Shown: positions 36,668 through 43,671 of the stretch, in pieces
Layout of the letters: each line of letters begins with the position of its first letter
Position numbering within the stretch: position 1 is the stretch's first letter
Assembly: GCF_002811475.1 (NCBI RefSeq)
Contig: NZ_NPDL01000006.1
Location: 124,001 to 188,000 of the forward strand
Length of the DNA: 64,000 nt
Origin: Leptospira hartskeerlii
Lineage (GTDB): Bacteria > Spirochaetota > Leptospiria > Leptospirales > Leptospiraceae
Reading direction: 5' to 3'
Position numbers and translations under genes: made by a program
The notes under the pieces: model-generated
Databases searched by the model: none
Told to the model about the DNA's origin: nothing
Seen by the model: the letters and a program-made list of their open reading frames with translations, nothing else

Positions 36668-38056
36668 ATGCTTTTTGGATCTAGAGCTCGCAAAAAATTC
36701 TCCCTGTTTTTCTTGGCTATAATTTCTTTCCTTGCTCCTAAGTTAGAAGCTGTCGGACTTTTTCAGCCTTCTCATAATGCAAGATATGGAGGTATGGGAG
36801 GAGTCAATTTAGCCATTGGAGGATCTCCTATGGATATAGGGACTAATCCAGCTAACTTAAGTCTCAAAAATCGAAAGGAGTTGGAGTTCGGAATTTCTTT
36901 ACCGTACATCCGTACAGTATACAAAGACAAGTTTTCAGACCCAGACCCAAATCTTTCCTACGAAAATTCAGAATCCTATAACGTGCTCGCCCCACTTCCC
37001 TATTTTGCGATCCGAATTCCAATCAGCGAAAAATGGACTTACGGTGGAGGAATTTATATACCAGGCGGAGGAAACGGAGAAGTTTCCGGACTCACAAGGA
37101 TCACACCTAACGGTCAAAGTTTGAACGACTGGTCAGGGATGAAACTTCCCACTCCAATCGGAGATTCTAGAAGAATCCAGGAAAGTTACTCTTCTACTTT
37201 TTATCTAGTCAAATCCACTCATGCACTCTCCTATAAAATCGGTGGACTTTCTATAGCGCTCGGAGTCGAAGGAATTTATTCCAGACAGATCGCTTACCAA
37301 AAGTTTTACGACATTACCGGAAATATTGAAGTTCCCGGCCAAGGTTTTGATTATAAAAGTAAAAATGCATACGCACTCGGAGGGATCTTCGGGACAACGT
37401 ACCAGATCACAGATACATTCAAGATTGCTTATTCTTACCAAACTTCCGCGAAAGTCCCTTTGGATGGAAGTATGCAAGTTGGTTCTTATCCGAGCCGTAC
37501 TGGAGTTTCTGCAACATTTGCAGTCCCTGAAAGACATGGTTTAGGTTTTTCTTATGGAACGGATACATTTAAGATCGGAGTAGATGCATTATATTATAAT
37601 TATGCTTCTTATACTTCCACCTATAAACAAACATTGGCAGCACCTGTTTTCCCGACTGCATTCGGACAAACGAATGTGATACCTCAAAATTTAAGTTATC
37701 ATGATTCTTGGGCTTTAGGAATAGGAGGCGAATGGATCGTAAGCGATTGGACTTACAGATTAGGCGCAAGGCATAACTCTGGAGTTTTAAGATCGGAAGG
37801 AACAAATGCACTCCAAGCTGGAATCATGGTGCAAGATCTGGTCTCTGGTGGATTAGGATATTCAACCGGAAAATGGAAATTCGATTTTACACTTTTATAT
37901 TATCTTCCGGTAAGAGTCTATAACGGAGGTTCTGCAGATTGGAACTTTAATCATGCAGTATTCTCCAAAGACGATATCCGAGTAGCAGAATTTAAACATT
38001 CCTTAAGATCGGATATCCCTGCGATATTATTAGGAGCCAGCTATTCCTTTGATTAA
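36668..38056 (+). CDS. Outer-membrane transport protein, FadL/TodX (OMPP1) family
   Basis: A 462-residue beta-barrel for uptake of hydrophobic compounds such as fatty acids or hydrocarbons. Signal peptide: KKFSLFFLAIISFLAPKLEA. The mature N-terminus GLFQPSHNARYGGMGGVNLA with SPMDIGTNPANL matches the FadL plug segment (N-A-x-x-G...NPA). Repeated amphipathic strands follow, and it ends in ASYSFD. It is divergent from the MpaB-like gene (99 bases between starts) and convergent with a small gene (4-base overlap). Substrate unknown. Confidence 0.88.
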   Translation: MLFGSRARKKFSLFFLAIISFLAPKLEAVGLFQPSHNARYGGMGGVNLAIGGSPMDIGTNPANLSLKNRKELEFGISLPYIRTVYKDKFSDPDPNLSYENSESYNVLAPLPYFAIRIPISEKWTYGGGIYIPGGGNGEVSGLTRITPNGQSLNDWSGMKLPTPIGDSRRIQESYSSTFYLVKSTHALSYKIGGLSIALGVEGIYSRQIAYQKFYDITGNIEVPGQGFDYKSKNAYALGGIFGTTYQITDTFKIAYSYQTSAKVPLDGSMQVGSYPSRTGVSATFAVPERHGLGFSYGTDTFKIGVDALYYNYASYTSTYKQTLAAPVFPTAFGQTNVIPQNLSYHDSWALGIGGEWIVSDWTYRLGARHNSGVLRSEGTNALQAGIMVQDLVSGGLGYSTGKWKFDFTLLYYLPVRVYNGGSADWNFNHAVFSKDDIRVAEFKHSLRSDIPAILLGASYSFD

Positions 38057-38487
38057 ATTCGTGCTTCCGTTTTACAATCATGGGAGAATGCGGTGGAAGT
38101 AGGAAGAGGATAAAAAGGGATCAAAGGTAGATCACGGATAATCTCGGATTGAAATGTCCATTCTTCAAGTGTCTGAACGGATTTTTCCCAAGCTTCCACC
38201 AATAAGGAAGAGTGAATTTTCTGATAACAATCGTTTAGAGCTTTTTGACGTAAATATAATGTAGCAATTTTTGCAGAATGTAGATTAAACATTACGTCGG
38301 TAAATTCGGATTCTTCCTCCCAAAATTTGTCGCCAAGACCCGAATTGATAAATGCGACCGCCTTTGCCCCAATCGGAACGGATAAAAACGCATCGGCAAC
38401 TTCACCAAATAAAGGAGAAGCAACGGACAAAAAAGCGGTAAACATCCCTGTCTTTTCATTCGAGATAAATTGTTCTGAAATTTTCAT
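38053..38487 (-). CDS. Hypothetical protein, 144 residues
   Basis: Not recognised. A soluble, mostly helical protein with a Gly/Ala-rich, moderately hydrophobic N-terminal third (FTAFLSVASPLFGEVADAFL) that may be an amphipathic or weak membrane segment, followed by an aromatic-rich helical half (LYLRQKALNDCYQKIHSSLLVEAWEK). It overlaps the fadL-like gene by 4 bases tail to tail. No operon partner. Confidence 0.6.
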   Translation of the reverse strand: MKISEQFISNEKTGMFTAFLSVASPLFGEVADAFLSVPIGAKAVAFINSGLGDKFWEEESEFTDVMFNLHSAKIATLYLRQKALNDCYQKIHSSLLVEAWEKSVQTLEEWTFQSEIIRDLPLIPFYPLPTSTAFSHDCKTEARI

Positions 38488-38780
38488 ACGCTATCCTAGT
38501 TATTCTATATCAGAGCAATATTTGTGTCCGAGTCCAAATACTTGCTCAAAAACAGACTCATATATTTTTATAGTATGTCATTTCAGGAAGACTGTCCAGA
38601 CCCGAAAAGAGATCCGGCGATTTGACAAGTTTAACTACGGATATAAAAGGTTTAAATTTCTAAGATCTTGAATGAAATTTATTGAATATAATGTTTCTAT
38701 TTTATTCGGGAATGTTCTGTTAATTTGACAGTATAGTCCGGGCTCTCATTGTTACTTAAGACATATGTAATCTAATTGCT
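38488..38780. other. Intergenic region (293 bp), nothing coding seen
   Basis: A/T-rich. It contains TTGACA at two places (about 38616 and 38726) with plausible -10 sequences downstream on the plus strand (GATATAAAAG after the first), but no gene follows in that direction, so these may be chance. No repeat arm or hairpin was found. Confidence 0.3.
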
Positions 38781-39248
38781 TCAAGCCTTATCATTTGCTC
38801 TGGATATAATAGAACTTGCCAGAAGACAAAATGCAATTAAGTCAAAGCTAAACGCACCCACTTGTCCGAACTGCCATGCAGATCTTATACTATTCCAATG
38901 TTCCGGAATAGAATGAGTGACTGTCCATTCTTTGATTTGAGAAGCTGCCGGTGCCACGAAAAAAAACCAAACTCCTAAAGAGAAAATAAAGGAGAATGCA
39001 CTCAAGATCGCATAACGAAATGATTTAGTTCCCTTGGAAAGATAAGCGATCGCAAAAATAAGAAGAATAGAACCTATCTGTACAATAGGACCGACAATCG
39101 CAAAATATTTATACAAACTAGTTTGTACTTGGAAATATAGCTCAGCTTCCCAATGCAATTTTGGAGCAGCCTCCATAACATGTGCAAATCTCATTCCAAG
39201 AGTTAATGCAGCTAGTATTAAAGCAAAAAATCGGATCTTAGATAACAT
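38781..39248 (-). CDS. Four-helix membrane protein, DUF1772-like
   Basis: A 155-residue protein with four predicted transmembrane helices (about 5-22, 50-70, 78-100, 132-150). The pattern of a His in helix 1 (FAHVMEAAPKLHWEAELYFQVQ) and W-x5-H-x5-RSAW before helix 4 resembles DUF1772 (anthrone oxygenase-like) proteins. The assignment is tentative and no biochemical role can be read. Its neighbour at 39366 is a haloalkane dehalogenase, 117 bases upstream on the same strand. Confidence 0.6.
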   Translation of the reverse strand: MLSKIRFFALILAALTLGMRFAHVMEAAPKLHWEAELYFQVQTSLYKYFAIVGPIVQIGSILLIFAIAYLSKGTKSFRYAILSAFSFIFSLGVWFFFVAPAASQIKEWTVTHSIPEHWNSIRSAWQFGQVGAFSFDLIAFCLLASSIISRANDKA

Positions 39249-39365
39249 AACAGATTCCTTTCGTTTCCTTTAGCTTCTACTCCCAACCGAAAAGGTTACC
39301 GAATTTCCTCAAAAAAAGGATCCAATTTCATTTGAATTTTTAAAAATAAAGCTTATCACAACTAA

Positions 39366-40265
39366 CTAAGGATTGTTTTGGATAAATTCGGAAAGAAGTT
39401 CCGCAAGTAGCTCACCCTTCTCCTCCTGAAGGAAATGTCCTGCTCCTTGGATTACAGTATGTTTTTGTCCTTTTGCACCCGGGATGGTTCTTCTAAAGAA
39501 TATATCCCCGCCTTTCGTGATAGGATCCGAATCGCTGAACATCGTAATAAAAGGTTTTTTGAAATTTTTATAAAACATCCAAGCCTGACGATTTCTTTCC
39601 GTCTCCGGATTATCAGGAGAAATAGGAACAAGAGTAGGAAATTTTCTGGCTCCTGCCTTATACGATTCATCCGGATAAGGAGAATCGTAGGCGCGGATAA
39701 TTTCCGGACTTAATTTAGTAACACATCCGTTTTGGATAATCTTTCCAATAGGAAGTTTACTGACTTCTTGGGAGAAGCGAAGCCATTTCAAGAAGTCTTC
39801 CTTAGGAGGGATATCTCCTGTAGGTAAAAAAGTATTTGCAGCACATATTCTTGCAAAACGAGAATCCAATTCCGCTACCGCCCTTAAACCTAAGAGCCCT
39901 CCCCAGTCTTGACAAAAGAGTGTGATATTCTTTAATCCCAAACCTGTAATAAAATTTTTCAACCAGTCTACATGATTTTTATATGTATACGTTTTTAGAT
40001 CCGTGGGCTTATCCGATTTTCCAAAACCGATCAGATCAGGCGCGAGCACTCTATAACCTTTTTCTGATAAAGGAGGGATCATCTTTCTGTAAAGATAAGA
40101 CCAACTTGGCTCCCCGTGCAATAATAAGACTGTTTCTTTTGCATCCGTAGGACCTTCGTCCACATAATGCATTTTGAATTCTCCTACTGAAATATAATGA
40201 GGAGAAAAAGGATAATCCTTTAGATTAGAAAAACATTCTGAAGGAGTTTCTAAATAAGTTTGCAT
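39366..40265 (-). CDS. Haloalkane dehalogenase (HLD-I type alpha/beta hydrolase)
   Basis: Hydrolyses C-halogen bonds to an alcohol and halide. The 299-residue protein has the oxyanion motif HGEPSWSYLYRKM (residues 50-62), nucleophile Asp120 in CQDWGG with halide-stabilising Trp121, a second Trp in the cap (Trp161), catalytic His277 in GAGHFLQEE, and an acidic residue at 245 or 247. The overall pattern, including YPDESYKAGARKFP, closely follows DhlA/DhmA. No signal peptide. Epoxide hydrolases share the fold but lack Trp after the nucleophile in this context. Natural substrate unknown. Confidence 0.85.
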   Translation of the reverse strand: MQTYLETPSECFSNLKDYPFSPHYISVGEFKMHYVDEGPTDAKETVLLLHGEPSWSYLYRKMIPPLSEKGYRVLAPDLIGFGKSDKPTDLKTYTYKNHVDWLKNFITGLGLKNITLFCQDWGGLLGLRAVAELDSRFARICAANTFLPTGDIPPKEDFLKWLRFSQEVSKLPIGKIIQNGCVTKLSPEIIRAYDSPYPDESYKAGARKFPTLVPISPDNPETERNRQAWMFYKNFKKPFITMFSDSDPITKGGDIFFRRTIPGAKGQKHTVIQGAGHFLQEEKGELLAELLSEFIQNNP

Positions 40266-40427
40266 ACCAAATCTACCAGAACGGATGTACTTTATATAAG
40301 GGCTCAGATCTTAGATTCTCTGAAAATCTTGTCAAACTTCTTCGCAAAAAAATAAACCAACTGGCGTTTTCTGATTTTAAAAAATCGAAAAATAAGATCT
40401 TGTGGGACCCCCTACAAAGAGAGATTT

Positions 40428-41555
40428 ATGTTCGGAAAAAAGGCACAGAAAGTCACGATTTACACTTCTTTCGTTCTATTCGGTTTATTTTTATTAGTTT
40501 TAAGCCAAACAGCGTGTTTGAGTTCTTTCGGAGGAAATCCAAGCGGCACACGATTGGAAAGAATGAAAACTTCCAAGATGTTTCATGAGGGGAAGTTCGA
40601 AAATGATCCTTTCGTTCCGATGTTAAGTCCTGGAACTTATATTGCTGTTTTGAAAAGACAACTTTTCGGTTCGGAAACAAGAACTCCGCCTTCTCCGATA
40701 CCTGTCCAAAAACCGGACCTAAAAACTTTTTCGGATCCAATAGCACCCGGACTAAGAGCTATCTGGTTCGGACATTCTTCCGTTTTGGTAGAAATAGACG
40801 GGATACGTATCTTCACTGATCCTGTGTTCTCCCAAAGAGTTTCTCCATTTGAAAGTATAGGACCTGGCAGACTTTTTCCTCTGCCATTAGAACTATCAGA
40901 ACTTCCTAATATAGATGCAGTTGTAATCTCTCATGATCATTACGATCATTTGGATATGGTCACCACTCAATTTTTAGCGAAGAAAGGTACAAAATATTTC
41001 GTTCCCCTCGGCATTGGCGCCCATTTAGAATCCTGGGGAATTCCGGAAAATCAGATCATAGAATTAGATTGGTGGCAAAAAGGGAATATTAAGAATATTG
41101 AAATTATCTGCACACCGGCAGTTCATTACTCCGGAAGAGGTCTATTCAACGGCAAATCTACTCTTTGGTCTTCCTGGAGCCTCATCGGACCAAAACATAA
41201 ATTTTTCCATAGCGGAGACACGGGATATTCTTCTCATTTTACCGAGATCGGAAAAAAATTAGGACCTTTCGACCTGACTTCTATCAAAGTGGGGGCATAC
41301 GATTGGACCTGGGAAGGAATTCATATGAATCCTGAAAGCGCAGTCCAAGCTCATTTAGATCTCAAAGGTAAAACGATGCTTCCTGTGCATTGGGCAACTT
41401 TCAATCTTGCAATCCATTCTTGGGACGAACCTATTTTAAGAACAAAACAAGGAGCGGATCAAAACGGAGTTCGTCTGGCTACTCCTAAACCCGGAGAATG
41501 GGTAGATCTACAAAAGGATAGCATATTCGAATCTTGGTGGGAGAAGGTAAAATAG
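40428..41555 (+). CDS. MBL-fold metallohydrolase lipoprotein (NAPE-PLD-like)
   Basis: A 375-residue protein with an N-terminal lipoprotein-type signal (hydrophobic core, lipobox LSQTAC at about residue 30). The hydrolase domain starts with IWFGHSSVLVEIDGIRIFTDPVF and has the metal motif SHDHYDHLD, a distal HYSGRG, HSGDTGYSSHF and LPVHWATF. These are the hallmarks of N-acylphosphatidylethanolamine phospholipase D-like / UlaG-like enzymes. A role in membrane phospholipid remodelling is possible. Exported location fits the lipobox. Single gene, divergent from the dehalogenase. Confidence 0.85.
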   Translation: MFGKKAQKVTIYTSFVLFGLFLLVLSQTACLSSFGGNPSGTRLERMKTSKMFHEGKFENDPFVPMLSPGTYIAVLKRQLFGSETRTPPSPIPVQKPDLKTFSDPIAPGLRAIWFGHSSVLVEIDGIRIFTDPVFSQRVSPFESIGPGRLFPLPLELSELPNIDAVVISHDHYDHLDMVTTQFLAKKGTKYFVPLGIGAHLESWGIPENQIIELDWWQKGNIKNIEIICTPAVHYSGRGLFNGKSTLWSSWSLIGPKHKFFHSGDTGYSSHFTEIGKKLGPFDLTSIKVGAYDWTWEGIHMNPESAVQAHLDLKGKTMLPVHWATFNLAIHSWDEPILRTKQGADQNGVRLATPKPGEWVDLQKDSIFESWWEKVK

Positions 41556-41556
41556 A

Positions 41557-42168
41557 TTAAGAGAATTTTCTCACTAATTCCAATCTGGAATTTACATGCA
41601 ATTTTCTGAATATACTTTTGATTTGGACCCTTACAGTCCCTTCTTTAGTGCCCAAGGATGCTGCAATTTCCTTGGTTCTTTTGCCATCCACGATCATATC
41701 CAATACTTTCTTTTCTCGATTGGACAATACTTCCACTTCTTTCTGGGAAGTTTTGCGAAAAGAATGAATAACTCTGGCGGCAAGTCCCGGAGAAAGTATC
41801 CCTCCCCCTTCCAACAATATCTCCGCTTTTTCTTGGATATCTCCTACATCTTTTTTTAATATATAACCTATTGCTCCCGCTTTTAGAGCTTTGAACAAGG
41901 CCTCCTCAGACTCGAATGCAGACAAGATCGCGTAACCTGTTTTGGAATCAGAGGAGTATCTTTCTAAAATAAAATCCAATCCGCTTTTTCCGGGAAGATC
42001 GATATCTACAAACACCAAATCGTAATGGGCGTCTTTATACTTAGGAAATTCCTCGGCGGAGCTATAAACTTCCACCTTTGTAACTCTATTCAACTTTTTT
42101 AATCTTTCTTTGCATTGACTTGCGAATGCAGGATCATCTTCCAAGATCGCTATTTTATATAATTTCAC
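41557..42168 (-). CDS. NarL/LuxR-family response regulator
   Basis: A 203-residue regulator. The receiver domain (about 1-125) has the acidic pair DDPA, phosphorylation Asp in FVDIDLPG (about 55) and conserved Lys in KKDVG. The C-terminal LuxR helix-turn-helix (about 140-200) reads LSNREKKVLDMIVDG...TKEIAASLGTKEGTVRVQI. The gene begins 3 bases after the histidine kinase gene, so the two form a two-component system. Targets unknown; no obvious binding site was found nearby. Confidence 0.92.
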   Translation of the reverse strand: MKLYKIAILEDDPAFASQCKERLKKLNRVTKVEVYSSAEEFPKYKDAHYDLVFVDIDLPGKSGLDFILERYSSDSKTGYAILSAFESEEALFKALKAGAIGYILKKDVGDIQEKAEILLEGGGILSPGLAARVIHSFRKTSQKEVEVLSNREKKVLDMIVDGKRTKEIAASLGTKEGTVRVQIKSIFRKLHVNSRLELVRKFS

Positions 42169-42171
42169 GAA

Positions 42172-43365
42172 TCAAATTCTCCGTAGTTGACGGATCGGTA
42201 TCTCTAAAAATCCTTTAAAGTCCCGATTTTCTAAATTTTCTTTCCATTCTCCATTGATCGCAGAAGTTCTAAATTGGATGGTTTTATTCCCTTTGGAGCC
42301 TATTCTCATCTCTTGGAAATTTGTACGAGTTCGGATAGATATCTCTATAGTATCTTTTTTTGGGGAGAAGATCCAATGAGAAATCCCGGATCCGTATTTA
42401 AGATCGTTGGAACATATCTCCGTTACAATTCCCAATATTTGTTCCGCTTTTTCAGTATCTATATTAAAATCTTCGTCCCCTTCTCTCGTAAATCTCACCT
42501 TTCTTCCTGCGTTACCGTACCTTCTCAATAATAATACTCTAATTCCACTCCAAATATCTTCCGAGATCAATTTAACGTCCGCCATACTTGCAGTGATCTC
42601 TCTTATACCTTTGAAAATATCTTCTGATAATTTTTCCAATCTTAGAAGTGCATCCGTGTCTCCGCTTTTATAACCCTGAATAGAACGAACTAATAGATTT
42701 AGATCGGTTACTTTAGCTCCTAAATAATCGTGAAGATCCCTAGTGATCGCTTCTCTTTCTTTATACAATCTTTCCTGTAAATTTTTGGCCTTCTTCAGAT
42801 ATTCTATTCTGTATCCATACCACCAAGTATTACATAAGCAAATAAACAATTGGAGCGCACTCATATTGCTGATCTGCACCCACACAGTCCTGTCCGAAAA
42901 ATATCCGATTCCTTCCGGAAGGATCCTAAGAATATAAAATGCAACTATGGAGAATGAATAGATAGTGTAAAAGATGGGCCTTCCGTTGAAGAATAAACTC
43001 ACCAAAAAAAGGATCACTTGGTTAGTGATCCACATATTATTATCATAAAAATAATATTCGTTGTCGTGGAATTGTGTCTCAACCTCCAAAACCAACAAGA
43101 TAAAAAGCCCACCGAATACGATCAGATTCTTTCTGAAATAATTTTTAGAGTAAAATTGGATCACTCCCAGGCTGAATAAACAAATAAAAGCTGAGATCAG
43201 ATCCAGATATAGTAAAAGAAAATTGGATCGAACATATTCTAGGATTGCACCCCATATGGTGATCGCACATACGATCCCGAAAAAATAAGAGGATATCCTG
43301 TAATTTTGGGAATAGAATTCCTCTCTTGCAAATCTATCTCTATCCTTTTCTTTTACTATTTCCAT
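42172..43365 (-). CDS. Sensor histidine kinase, HisKA_3/NarX-DesK type
   Basis: A 397-residue protein with about six transmembrane helices (residues 28-190) lacking a recognised sensor domain, then a dimerisation/H-box helix EREAITRDLHDYLGAK (His about 213) of the HisKA_3 family. The ATPase domain is degenerate: an N-box-like EICSNDLKYGSG remains, but no clear DxGxG (G1) box is visible in the last 60 residues. It may bind ATP weakly or act as phosphatase. Pairs with the LuxR-type regulator immediately downstream. Confidence 0.85.
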   Translation of the reverse strand: MEIVKEKDRDRFAREEFYSQNYRISSYFFGIVCAITIWGAILEYVRSNFLLLYLDLISAFICLFSLGVIQFYSKNYFRKNLIVFGGLFILLVLEVETQFHDNEYYFYDNNMWITNQVILFLVSLFFNGRPIFYTIYSFSIVAFYILRILPEGIGYFSDRTVWVQISNMSALQLFICLCNTWWYGYRIEYLKKAKNLQERLYKEREAITRDLHDYLGAKVTDLNLLVRSIQGYKSGDTDALLRLEKLSEDIFKGIREITASMADVKLISEDIWSGIRVLLLRRYGNAGRKVRFTREGDEDFNIDTEKAEQILGIVTEICSNDLKYGSGISHWIFSPKKDTIEISIRTRTNFQEMRIGSKGNKTIQFRTSAINGEWKENLENRDFKGFLEIPIRQLRRI

Positions 43366-43671
43366 ATTCGCTTCTGGCTAACATGCAGATCATCGTTTGG
43401 CACATGGTATCTATCCGAGGATAAAACTCTATTCGAATATTTGCTTCTAACTAGGTTTTAGCGACATAGAATCCAATTTTTGTTTTCTCCCAAACCGATC
43501 TAACTTTTTCCTTCTCTCCTACCTCAAGGAGGGTATTGCCCTTTTTAACCTTAGCTCTTAAGTTATACGGCAACGTTTTTCCTTTTCGGACCTCAAAAGG
43601 CAAAACCCGCTTCTTCAATAGGAGAAGTATATAATTGAAACTTAATATTTAAAAAGATTAGGAAACTAAAG
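43366..43671. other. Intergenic region (306 bp) between divergent genes
   Basis: Separates the histidine kinase gene from the FG-GAP lipoprotein gene. A short AGGGTATTGCCCTTTTT at about 43528-43545 could form a 3-bp GGG/CCC hairpin before a T-run, too weak to call a terminator. GGCAAAACCC at about 43600 superficially recalls a cyclic-di-GMP riboswitch, but the rest of the consensus is absent. No reading frame or repeat seen. Confidence 0.3.

Noticed and set aside
38600..38760. TTGACA-containing promoter-like sequences
   Set aside because: No gene or RNA is visible downstream on that strand.
43366..43671. Possible cyclic-di-GMP riboswitch (GGCAAAACCC) upstream of the FG-GAP gene
   Set aside because: The rest of the GEMM consensus, including the receptor and conserved second helix, is not present.
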